From: Pseudomonadota bacterium
Lineage (GTDB): Bacteria > Pseudomonadota > Gammaproteobacteria > Burkholderiales > Burkholderiaceae_C
DNA: 64,000 bases
Assembly (NCBI GenBank): GCA_021846965.1
Contig: JAJZWA010000012.1
Location: 1-64,000, forward strand
Direction of reading: 5' to 3'
Positions within the stretch are counted from its first letter, which is position 1; each line of letters begins with the position of its first letter. The position numbers were made by a program, and so were the translations under genes. This document shows, in pieces, positions 1-8,616 of the stretch. The notes below the pieces were generated by a model. It saw only the letters and a list, made by a program, of their open reading frames with translations. It made no database searches and was not told the origin of the DNA.

Positions 1-590
1 TGGGCGATGACGATCTGCATGTCGGGGAAATCGATGGCCACGTCGTCCAGGTGCATCGGGTTGGAGTACTCCAGGCGCAGCCCGCCGCCGCAGCGCATGC
101 CGCTGCCGATGCCCGAGTGCCCGCTGTGGAAGATCGCCGGCAGGCCGTACTCGGCGATCACCTCGTAGATGGGCCAGGCCATGCGGTCGTAGGGATGGAA
201 GCCCTGCACCGTGGGGTGGAACTTGAAGCCCTTGACGCCGTAGTCCTCCACCAGCCGCCGTGCCTCGCGCGCGCCCATGCGACCCTTGTGGGGGTCGATG
301 CTGGCGAAGGCGATGAGAATGTCGGGGTTGTCGCGCGCGGCGGCTGCGATCTCCTCGTTCGGGATGCGCCGGCGCCCGAGCTGGGTCTCGGCGTCCACCG
401 TGAACATCACCAGGCCGATGCGCTTGTCGCGGTAATAGGCCACCGTTTCCTCGATGGTGGGGCGGCGCGTGGAGCGGAAATACTTGTCGGCCGCGCGGTC
501 GTACTCCTCGCCGTAGTTGTCGAAGGGGTTCCAGCAGGACACCTCGGCGTGGGTGTGCACGTCGATGGCGATCAGATCATCGGGGTTCAT
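1..590 (-). CDS. Amidohydrolase family protein (amidohydrolase_2), C-terminus off window
   Basis: The reverse strand reads from an ATG at 590 through the window edge without a stop, about 196 residues. It opens MNPDDLIAIDVHTHAEVSCW, giving the His-x-His metal-binding motif (HTH, residues 12-14) at the end of the first strand that is typical of the amidohydrolase-2 / ACMSD-like TIM-barrel family. Further on are the segments KGFKFHP and IFHSGHSG, which carry more candidate metal ligands. Family members are metal-dependent decarboxylases or hydrolases of aromatic or dicarboxylic acids. It is divergent from a crotonase/feruloyl-CoA synthase pair, so a role in hydroxycinnamate or related aromatic-acid breakdown is plausible, but the substrate cannot be read from the sequence. 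The C-terminal part, including the catalytic Asp, lies outside the window. Confidence 0.85.
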   Translation of the reverse strand, partial: MNPDDLIAIDVHTHAEVSCWNPFDNYGEEYDRAADKYFRSTRRPTIEETVAYYRDKRIGLVMFTVDAETQLGRRRIPNEEIAAAARDNPDILIAFASIDPHKGRMGAREARRLVEDYGVKGFKFHPTVQGFHPYDRMAWPIYEVIAEYGLPAIFHSGHSGIGSGMRCGGGLRLEYSNPMHLDDVAIDFPDMQIVIA

Positions 591-624
591 GCGGTGCTCC
601 AGGCGGCGCAAGCCTTGGGGAAAA

Positions 625-637
625 CAGTTCAGAACTG
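625..637. promoter_or_regulatory. Palindrome in divergent amidohydrolase / crotonase promoter region
   Basis: CAGTTC-A-GAACTG is a perfect 6-bp inverted repeat around a central A, followed directly by an AT-rich run (aaataataat), in the 172-bp gap between two divergent catabolic genes. This is the size and symmetry expected of an operator for a dimeric regulator. No regulator gene for this block lies in the window, so the cognate protein is unknown. Confidence 0.4.
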
Positions 638-762
638 CAAATAATAATCGCCGAACGTACCCTGTGCGGCGCGATCGGAGTGCAATAACGCAGGGTTTTC
701 CCGAGGGGCTGGGCTCTTGGATAGTTACTACTATGAAGCTTTTTCAGGGACCCTCAACAGCC

Positions 763-1548
763 ATGGCCCGCTCCGCACCCCTGCTTCACGTCTCCCAGCC
801 CGAGCCGGGCATCGCGCATGTCGAGCTCGACCGCCCGGCCAAGCGCAACGCCATCAGCGACGAGCTGATCGCGGCCATCGACCAGGCCTTCGCCACGCTG
901 CCCGCGCAGGTGCGGGCGGTGGTGCTGTCGGCGCGCGGGGAGCATTTCTGTGCCGGACTGGACTTGTCCGAACTCAGCGAGCGCAGCGTCGCCGAAGGCA
1001 TCCTGCATTCGCGTTCCTGGCACGCCGCCTTCGAGCGCGTGCAGTTCGGGCGCGCGCCGGTGGTCGCGGTGCTCCACGGCGCCGTGGTCGGCGGCGGGCT
1101 GGAGCTGGCGGCCTCCACGCATATCCGCGTGGCCGAGCCGGATGCGATCTTCGGTCTTCCCGAGGGCCAGCGCGGGCTGTTCGTCGGCGGCGGCGGCTCT
1201 TCGCGCATTCCCCAGCTCATCGGGCACGCGCGCATGACCGACATGATGCTCACTGGACGGGTGCTCGATGCCGACGAGGCCCTGGCCGCCGGGCTGGTGC
1301 AGTACAAGGTCGGCGCCGGCGAGGGCCTGGACAAGGGCTTCGCGCTGGCCCGGCGCATCGCCGCCAATGCGCCGCTGTCGAACTTCGCCGTGCAGCATGC
1401 CTTGCCGCGCATCGCCGGCATGCCGCAGGCCGAGGGCCTGTTCGTGGAGTCGCTGATGGCCGCCATCGCCCAGGGCGACGACGCGGCCAAGCAGCGCCTG
1501 CAGGATTTCCTGGCCGGCCGCGCCGCCAAGGTGCGCAAGGAGGCTTGA
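763..1548 (+). CDS. Enoyl-CoA hydratase/isomerase (crotonase) family protein
   Basis: A 261-residue crotonase-fold protein, the usual length for the family. It shows the oxyanion-hole segment around residues 65-72 (GEHFCAGLDL) and the second glycine-rich segment HGAVVGGGLELAAS, followed by GLPEGQRGLFVGGG, where the catalytic acidic residue normally sits. An in-frame ATG also exists at 733, but 763 gives the standard N-terminus; neither has a strong ribosome-binding site. Two bases separate its stop from the following acyl-CoA synthetase, so the pair is one operon. Together they suggest CoA activation of a hydroxycinnamate side chain followed by hydration and cleavage, as in ferulate catabolism. 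Whether it performs hydration plus retro-aldol cleavage (Ech/FCHL) or only hydration is not determinable from motifs. Confidence 0.85.
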   Translation: MARSAPLLHVSQPEPGIAHVELDRPAKRNAISDELIAAIDQAFATLPAQVRAVVLSARGEHFCAGLDLSELSERSVAEGILHSRSWHAAFERVQFGRAPVVAVLHGAVVGGGLELAASTHIRVAEPDAIFGLPEGQRGLFVGGGGSSRIPQLIGHARMTDMMLTGRVLDADEALAAGLVQYKVGAGEGLDKGFALARRIAANAPLSNFAVQHALPRIAGMPQAEGLFVESLMAAIAQGDDAAKQRLQDFLAGRAAKVRKEA

Positions 1549-1550
1549 GC

Positions 1551-3422
1551 ATGGACGCCATCGCCAGCTCCGCGAAGGCCTCGCGCCGACGCCCTCCCGC
1601 GCGCGACTGCCACATCGGCGGCTGCGTGGAGGTCCGGATACAGCGGCGCCCCGACGGCAGCCTGGTGCTGCGCTCGCCGGAGCCCCTGGGTGCGTACCCG
1701 CAGCGCCTGACCGATCGCCTGGAGCATTGGGCGCGGGAGGCGCCGCAGCGGGTGTTCGCCGCGCGCAGGGGGGCCGATGGAGAGTGGATCTGCATCAGCT
1801 ACGCCCAGATGCTCGAGCGGGCGCGGCGCATCGCCACCGCCCTGCTCGAGCGCGGGCTCGACGCCGAGCACCCGATCCTGGTGCTGGGAGAGAACAGCCT
1901 GGAGCAGTTGCAGCTGGCGCTGGGCGCCATGCTGGCCGGCATTCCCCACGCGCCGGTCTCGCCCGCCTATGCCCTGGTGTCCCGGGATTACGCCAAGCTG
2001 CGCCATGTGGTGCAGACCCTGAGCCCCGGCCTGGTGTTCGCCAGCGACGCGGCGTACGAGCCGGCCCTGCGCGCGGTCATCGACCCGGGGATCGAGGTGG
2101 TCCTGGCGCGCGGCGAGCTGCAGGCGCGCCCGAGCACGGCCTTCGACACCCTGCTGCAGGCGCAGCCGCTGGACCTGCGACACACCCACGAGAACGTGGG
2201 CCCAGACACCATCGCCAAGTTCCTGTTCACCTCGGGATCGACCCGCAACCCCAAGGGCGTGGTGAACACCCAGCGCATGCTGTGCGCCAACCAGCAGATG
2301 ATCCTGCAGTGCATGCCCTTCCTGGGCGAGCAGCCGCCCGTGCTGGTCGACTGGCTTCCGTGGAACCACACCTTCGGCGGCAACCACAACGTTGGCATTG
2401 CCTTGTACAACGGCGGCACGCTGTACATCGACGACGGCAAGCCGACCCCGCAGGGCATCGGCGAGACCCTGCGCAACCTGCGGGAGATCGCGCCGACGGT
2501 GTATTTCAACGTTCCCAAGGGCTTCGAGGAGATCGCCTCGGCCATGCGCGAGGATGCGCAGCTGCGCAAGCAGCTGTTCTCACGCGTGCAGGCCTTTTTC
2601 TTCGCCGGAGCCGGCCTGTCGCAGGCGGTATGGGACGAGCTCGACGCGCTGGGCGAGGCCGAGGTGGGCGAACGCATCTGCATGCTCAGCGGCCTGGGCA
2701 TGACCGAAACCGCGCCCTCGGCCATGTTCGCCCTGGGGCCCGAGGTCGAGTCCGGGCATATCGGGCTGCCGGTGCCGGGCGTGGAGCTCAAGCTGGTCCC
2801 GCTGGACGGAAAGCTGGAGGTACGCTTTCGCGGTCCCAACGTCATGCCCGGCTACTGGCGCGCGCCGGAGCAGACGGCTGCGGCCTTCGACGAGGAAGGC
2901 TACTACCGTACCGGGGACGCCGCGCGCTTCGTGGACCCCGAGGATCCGCGGCGCGGCCTGCGCTTCGACGGGCGCATCGCCGAGGACTTCAAGCTCTCCA
3001 GCGGCACCTTCGTGAGCTGCGGGCCGCTGCGCGCACGCATTGCGCAGCTGGGTGCGCCCTGTGTGCACGATGCCGTCCTGACCGCCCCCGATCGCGACGA
3101 GCTGGGAGCGCTGATCCTTCCACGCCTGGACGAATGCCGGGCACTGGCCGGCCTGCCGCCGGGCACGCCGGCGGCGCAGGTGCTCGAGCATCCGCAGGTG
3201 CGGGAGTTTTTCCAGCGTCTGGTGGATGCCTTGTGGCAGCAGGGCACCGGCAGCGCCACGCGTGTGGCGCGCGCGCTGGTGCTGGTCGAGCCGCCGTCGC
3301 TGGACCGCGGCGAGATCACCGACAAGGGCTCGATCAACCAGCGTGCGGTGTTGCAGCACCGTGCCGAACTGGTCGACGCCCTGTACGCCGGCGCCGCGCC
3401 GGGGATGCTGGTGCCGAGCTAG
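1551..3422 (+). CDS. fcs: Feruloyl-CoA synthase-like acyl-CoA ligase
   Basis: A 623-residue ANL-superfamily adenylating enzyme. The AMP-binding P-loop FLFTSGSTRNPKGV, the A5 motif GMTETAPS and the YYRTGDAA motif are all present in order. Length and N-terminal layout match feruloyl-CoA synthases rather than fatty acyl-CoA ligases. It would activate ferulate or another hydroxycinnamate with ATP and CoA in the cytoplasm. The start at 1551 has an ideal AAGGAGG at 1537-1543 inside the end of the crotonase gene and only two bases after its stop, so translation is coupled. The reaction type is secure; ferulate as substrate is inferred from family resemblance and from the crotonase and nearby pobA. 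Confidence 0.82.
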   Translation: MDAIASSAKASRRRPPARDCHIGGCVEVRIQRRPDGSLVLRSPEPLGAYPQRLTDRLEHWAREAPQRVFAARRGADGEWICISYAQMLERARRIATALLERGLDAEHPILVLGENSLEQLQLALGAMLAGIPHAPVSPAYALVSRDYAKLRHVVQTLSPGLVFASDAAYEPALRAVIDPGIEVVLARGELQARPSTAFDTLLQAQPLDLRHTHENVGPDTIAKFLFTSGSTRNPKGVVNTQRMLCANQQMILQCMPFLGEQPPVLVDWLPWNHTFGGNHNVGIALYNGGTLYIDDGKPTPQGIGETLRNLREIAPTVYFNVPKGFEEIASAMREDAQLRKQLFSRVQAFFFAGAGLSQAVWDELDALGEAEVGERICMLSGLGMTETAPSAMFALGPEVESGHIGLPVPGVELKLVPLDGKLEVRFRGPNVMPGYWRAPEQTAAAFDEEGYYRTGDAARFVDPEDPRRGLRFDGRIAEDFKLSSGTFVSCGPLRARIAQLGAPCVHDAVLTAPDRDELGALILPRLDECRALAGLPPGTPAAQVLEHPQVREFFQRLVDALWQQGTGSATRVARALVLVEPPSLDRGEITDKGSINQRAVLQHRAELVDALYAGAAPGMLVPS

Positions 3423-3449
3423 TGTCCTGTCCCGCTAACTAGCACCGTG

Positions 3450-3468
3450 CCCGCGGGCTCGCCGCGGG
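3450..3468. terminator. Hairpin between convergent genes
   Basis: CCCGCGG-gctcg-CCGCGGG forms a 7-bp GC stem between the convergent stops of the ligase gene and the FAD enzyme. There is no T-run on either side, so intrinsic termination is only weakly supported. Confidence 0.35.
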
Positions 3469-3473
3469 GGGCC

Positions 3474-4601
3474 TCAGGCCGTGGGCGCCAGGATCGACAG
3501 CACGCCGCGAGTCGCGGCGTCCAGCGCGCCGGCAAGATAGCCCGGGAAGGCCTGCGACCACTCGCTGCCGATGCCCATCAGGCAGTCGCTCCACGGGCCG
3601 CTGGCCGGCCTGCTCGGCGGCGCCTCGGCATGCTGCCCGGCGGCCGCCTGGTCCTCCTCGGTCGCGGTCAGCGGATCGGCGGCCCAGTCCTTCAGACGCT
3701 CGGCCCGTGGATGCGCGGCTTCCTGCCCGAACAGGCGCCCGAGCTGCGCACGGCAATGCGCCATCAGCACCTGCTGCGGCACGCCCTGGCGCACCCGTGC
3801 GGGCACGCCGACAAAGCCGAACAAGGCGGCGTGACCGCCGGGCATGGATACGTCGTGGATTTCCACCATGGGTCCCTGCGCGCTTTGCGCGTCGCCGGAC
3901 AGGCCTTGGTCGCGCCAGAACGGGGTGTCGTAGATGGCCAGGTACTTGGCGTGCGGTGCCATCCAGGTCGGCGTGGCGCGCCAGCCGCGCGAAAGCTCGG
4001 AGGGCAGCGCGGGTTCGAAGGTCAGGTGACTGGCGGCCAGTCGCGGCGGCAGCGCCAGCAGCACCTGCGTGGCGCGCCAGCTGGCGGTCTGCCCGGAGGC
4101 CTGCCGCACGTCGAGCTCGACATGGGTGTGCGCATGGCGCAGGCGGCGCACGGTGTGGCCGAGCAGCACGCGTCGCGCATCGAGCCTGCCGTACAGGGCC
4201 GCGATCAGCGACCCGGTTCCACCGGCCAGACGCATCGAGGCCGGCGCGCTGGCGAATGCCGGCCGGCGCAACGCGGCCTGGCCGGGCGTGTGCTCGACCA
4301 GCATGTCGCCTTGCCCGAACTGCTCGAAACTCCGCAGGCCCAGGTCCTGCACCAGGTGATCGAGTTGTGTCTGGTAGTCGGGCCAGAACCAGCTCGGCCC
4401 GAGGTCGAAGCGGTCGAGCCCGGGCGTGCCGCAGTCCACGAGCGCGCCGTCGGCGTCCATCGACGCGATGCGCCCGCCGAGACTGTCGCGGGCCTCGAAC
4501 AATACGACGTCGTGCAGTCCTTGCCGTTCGAGCAGCAGCGCCGCGGCAAGGCCGCTGAGTCCGCCGCCGATGATGGCCACGGAGGGATGGGTGGAGTGCA
4601 T
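3474..4601 (-). CDS. FAD-dependent amine-oxidase-like oxidoreductase
   Basis: A 375-residue protein with an N-terminal Rossmann dinucleotide fold: GGGLSGLAAALLLERQG and then an acidic residue (FEARDSLGGR) typical of flavin monoamine oxidase-type enzymes. The rest is compatible with the NAD(P)-binding/amino_oxidase family, and the length is slightly short for classical monoamine oxidases. It starts 9 bp after the IclR regulator stop on the same strand, so the two are probably cotranscribed. No substrate is apparent. It may be an amine oxidase or a desaturase/dehydrogenase of the same fold. The link to aromatic metabolism rests only on position. Confidence 0.75.
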   Translation of the reverse strand: MHSTHPSVAIIGGGLSGLAAALLLERQGLHDVVLFEARDSLGGRIASMDADGALVDCGTPGLDRFDLGPSWFWPDYQTQLDHLVQDLGLRSFEQFGQGDMLVEHTPGQAALRRPAFASAPASMRLAGGTGSLIAALYGRLDARRVLLGHTVRRLRHAHTHVELDVRQASGQTASWRATQVLLALPPRLAASHLTFEPALPSELSRGWRATPTWMAPHAKYLAIYDTPFWRDQGLSGDAQSAQGPMVEIHDVSMPGGHAALFGFVGVPARVRQGVPQQVLMAHCRAQLGRLFGQEAAHPRAERLKDWAADPLTATEEDQAAAGQHAEAPPSRPASGPWSDCLMGIGSEWSQAFPGYLAGALDAATRGVLSILAPTA

Positions 4602-4610
4602 GCGCCGGTC

Positions 4611-5429
4611 TCAGACCAGGGGGCGCAGCTCGTGCGCCGCTTCCTGCAGCAGGGGGAGCAGCTCGCGCTGCATCAGCTCCGCGCTCAGGCGCTGGGGCGA
4701 GCTCACCGCATTGAGCGCGGCCACCGTGGCGCCTGCCGCGTTGCGCACGGGAACGGCCAGCGCATGCACGCCGAGTTCGTGTTCCTCGCTGGCCAGGCAC
4801 CAGTCCTGGCGGCGCACCTGCTCGATGGCCGCTCGCAGCTCGCGCGGCTCGGTGCGGGTCAGCGGAGTCAGGCGCGCGAAGCTGCGGCCCTTCATCCATG
4901 CCGCCAGCTGGGCGCGTGACAGCGCGGCCAGCATCACCCGCCCGGTGGAGGTGGCGTGGGCCGGGAGGCGAGCGCCCAGGTGCACGCCGTAGGCGATGAT
5001 GCGCTGGGCGCCGGATTCCGCGGCGCCGCGATCGGCACCGCTGCGCGCGACGATCACCACCTCGTCGCGGTCCAGCACGACGCCGGAGAAGGCCAGGCGC
5101 GCCTGCAGGGCGAGCCGGTTGAGCGTGGGCTGGATGGCCCGAGGCAGGCGGGCCGAGGCCAGATAGCTGCCCGAGAAGCGCAGCACCTTGCTGGACAGCC
5201 AGAAATAGCGGCCGTCGGTCTCCAGGTAGCCGAGGTGGGCCAGCGTGAGCAGATGCCGGCGCGCGGCCGCGCGGGTGATGCCGGCTCGCTCGGCGGTCAG
5301 CGTGGCGTTGAGCCGCTGGCGCTCGGTGTCGAAGCTCTCGAGCACCGCCATGCCCTTGGCCATGCCTTCGATGAAATCGGCATGCGCGATGCCGGCGCGG
5401 CTCGGGTCGGAGCGGGATCGGGCAGGCAT
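4611..5429 (-). CDS. IclR-family regulator, probable PobR-type activator of pobA
   Basis: A 272-residue IclR-family protein. An N-terminal winged helix-turn-helix (about residues 25-85, including GITRAAARRHLLTLAHLGYL) is followed by the IclR effector domain (GVHLGARLPAHATSTGRVMLAA and a C-terminal EHELGVHALAVPVRN segment). IclR members of the PcaR/PobR/PcaU group bind aromatic acids such as 4-hydroxybenzoate or beta-ketoadipate. It is divergent from pobA across a 194-bp region that contains a large dyad, which is the classical pobR-pobA arrangement described in Acinetobacter. Effector identity is inferred from this context. It is followed immediately by the FAD oxidoreductase. Confidence 0.85.
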   Translation of the reverse strand: MPARSRSDPSRAGIAHADFIEGMAKGMAVLESFDTERQRLNATLTAERAGITRAAARRHLLTLAHLGYLETDGRYFWLSSKVLRFSGSYLASARLPRAIQPTLNRLALQARLAFSGVVLDRDEVVIVARSGADRGAAESGAQRIIAYGVHLGARLPAHATSTGRVMLAALSRAQLAAWMKGRSFARLTPLTRTEPRELRAAIEQVRRQDWCLASEEHELGVHALAVPVRNAAGATVAALNAVSSPQRLSAELMQRELLPLLQEAAHELRPLV

Positions 5430-5492
5430 GGCAGGGCAGGCGATGCGGGAGCGGGCCGGGGGAGGGCGGGTGGAGTGCCGGGGAGCGGGCGG

Positions 5493-5530
5493 ATGCGCAA
5501 TTCTGCGCGATCATCGCACAGATTGTGCAT
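5493..5530. promoter_or_regulatory. Extended dyad, candidate IclR/PobR operator
   Basis: A nested inverted repeat. The outer arms are ATGCGCAAT (5493-5501) and ATTGTGCAT (5522-5530), with one mismatch. The inner arms are TCTGCGCGA and TCGCACAGA around TCA, also one mismatch. Both share a centre near 5512. It lies between the divergent IclR gene and pobA, where an IclR dimer-of-dimers operator would sit. Confidence 0.55.
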
Positions 5531-5584
5531 GCAGCGCGCAATGACCGCCAGGGCCTGCTGCGAAGCGCAGCCATGCGGGCCTAG

Positions 5585-6808
<1,224 letters not shown>

Positions 6809-6863
6809 GCCACGGGGCAGGGCTGGCGCACGCCGGAGGCTCCTGCGGTGCGACAATCGCCGC

Positions 6864-7205
6864 ATGACTCGTCGATGCTCCCGCTTGCCGCCCTGGCTGG
6901 CCGTCGCGGCGCTGCTGCTGGCCACGGCGCCCCCGTCGGCGCGGGCCGCGCTGGGCGGACCGCCGGACTGCCAGCGCTTCGGTCTGATCGCCTCCACCCT
7001 GCAGGCGGACTTCCTGGCCGGGCGCAGTTTCCAGGAGGCCCAGGCCGACGGCATGCGCCTGCTGGGCCCGGAACACCCGCATCAATCGCTGATCCTGCAG
7101 CGCCTGGCTCGCGCCATCTACAGCAGCCCGGACAGCCGCGCCTTCAGCCCGCAGGCGCGCGCGCAGCAGGTGCAGGCGCAATGCCTGCAGGCGCAGGCGC
7201 GCTGA
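6864..7205 (+). CDS. Small secreted protein of unknown function
   Basis: A 113-residue open frame starting with a clear Sec signal peptide (positive MTRRCSR, hydrophobic WLAVAALLLATAP, cleavage after ARA). The mature part is about 85 residues, helical and Gln/Ala rich, with a single Cys near each end that could form a disulfide. It resembles small periplasmic proteins but I recognise no family. It follows pobA by 55 bp on the same strand and ends 22 bp before the convergent efflux gene. Coding bias matches the neighbours, so the gene is probably real. Confidence 0.55.
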   Translation: MTRRCSRLPPWLAVAALLLATAPPSARAALGGPPDCQRFGLIASTLQADFLAGRSFQEAQADGMRLLGPEHPHQSLILQRLARAIYSSPDSRAFSPQARAQQVQAQCLQAQAR

Positions 7206-7227
7206 GACCCGCGCCGCGCGAACTGTC

Positions 7228-8616
7228 TCAGGGCCGCGGGGCCGGCGCGTCGGCGCCGGGTTCGTCCATCCGGCCTTCCTGCAGTCGCAGCAAGGCGTTC
7301 ATGCGTGCCGCGTCGAAGCGCGCCTGAAGGGCCTGCATGCGCGTGTCCAGCGCGTTGCGCCAGGCGAGCAACCAGTCCGCCGCGCCGGCCTCCCCGAGCT
7401 CCCAGGCGCGCTGCGTGCGTGCCAGCGCTGCCTGCTGGCTCTGCTCGGCCTGCATCAAGGCCTGGGCGGCACGCGCCTGGGCGCGGGCCTGGGCGCTCAG
7501 GCTCTGCGCCTGTTCCAGCACGCGCATGCGCAGTTCCTGCAGGCGCCATTGCGCGGCCTCGAGATCGGCCAGGGACGCGCGTTCTCCGGCGGCGCGGGCA
7601 GCGCCTCCGATGGGGATCTGCAGCTGCAGGCCGACGATGCGCTCGCGGCCCCCGCGATCCGAGCCCAGGTAGGCTCCCACCGTGGGTTGGGGCGTGCGCG
7701 CCGCGCGTGCCTGGTCGGCTTGTGCCTGGGCCTGAGCCACGGCGCTGCGCGCCTGCGCCAGGGTGGCGCTGTGCTCCAGCACCCGCTCGCGCAGCGCCTC
7801 GCCGTCGGCGGGCGCATCGAGCAGCCCGGCCGCGCTGTCCGGGTCGCCGCGCAGTCCGGGGTCGGAGGCCAGCAGCGGCCAGCGTGCCAGCAGCGCGGCG
7901 CGCTGGCTGGAGGCGCGCCCCTGGGCCTGCAGCGCGGCGGCATCGGCCCGCGCCTGCTCGGCATGCACGAGGTCGAATTCCAGACGACTGGCGTCGCCGA
8001 GCTGCTGGCGACGCCGCACCATGCCGGCCTGACGGTCCAGCGCCTGCGCCGAGGCGCTTGCCAGCCGGGCATCGGCGTCGGCCAGCTGGGTGTCGAACCA
8101 GGCGCGCAGCAACTGATCGAGCAGCTCGCGACGCGCGATGCGCTGGGCATCGCGGGCCTGAGCGGCCAGGGCGTCGGCCAGCTCGCGGTCCGCCCGGGCC
8201 TGGGCGGGAAGGCGCAAGGGGCGGTTGAGCTGCAGCTGCCATTCGGTGTAGCGCCCGTTGTCCGGCGGCTCGTCCACGCGGCGCTGCTGCAGCTGGGCCT
8301 GGGCCGTGAACTCCTGCGAGCCCACGCGCAGCGCGTCGCCGCGGGCGCCGGCGGCATCGCGCAGCGCACGCGCCTCGGCCAGCGAAGGAGCCTGCGCCAG
8401 CAGGTCGCGCAACAGGTCGGCACGCGGCAGCGTGGGCTGCGCCAGGGCCCATGCATCGGGCGCGCCGGAGTCGGAACTCGAGGGCCGCGCCTGCGCGCTC
8501 GGCATGGCGGGGGTGATGGGCGCGGCGGTGGGCGCGGCGGTGGGCGCCGCGGCCGCGACGCAGGGAAGCAGGCCCGCGCAGGCGACCGCGATGACCATGC
8601 CCGGCAAGGCTTTCAT
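7228..8616 (-). CDS. Outer-membrane efflux protein (CzcC/TolC-type OMF)
   Basis: A 462-residue protein with a signal peptide (MKALPGMVIAVACAGLLPCVAAA) and then a long Ala/Gln/Arg-rich coiled-coil pattern with two similar halves, as in TolC/CzcC channel proteins. The start ATG at 8616 overlaps the pump stop by four bases (ATGA), which sets the start. A Pro/Thr/Ala-rich stretch follows the signal peptide. As the third gene of an adaptor-pump-channel operon it would form the outer-membrane duct of a tripartite metal efflux complex. Confidence 0.85.
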   Translation of the reverse strand: MKALPGMVIAVACAGLLPCVAAAAPTAAPTAAPITPAMPSAQARPSSSDSGAPDAWALAQPTLPRADLLRDLLAQAPSLAEARALRDAAGARGDALRVGSQEFTAQAQLQQRRVDEPPDNGRYTEWQLQLNRPLRLPAQARADRELADALAAQARDAQRIARRELLDQLLRAWFDTQLADADARLASASAQALDRQAGMVRRRQQLGDASRLEFDLVHAEQARADAAALQAQGRASSQRAALLARWPLLASDPGLRGDPDSAAGLLDAPADGEALRERVLEHSATLAQARSAVAQAQAQADQARAARTPQPTVGAYLGSDRGGRERIVGLQLQIPIGGAARAAGERASLADLEAAQWRLQELRMRVLEQAQSLSAQARAQARAAQALMQAEQSQQAALARTQRAWELGEAGAADWLLAWRNALDTRMQALQARFDAARMNALLRLQEGRMDEPGADAPAPRP

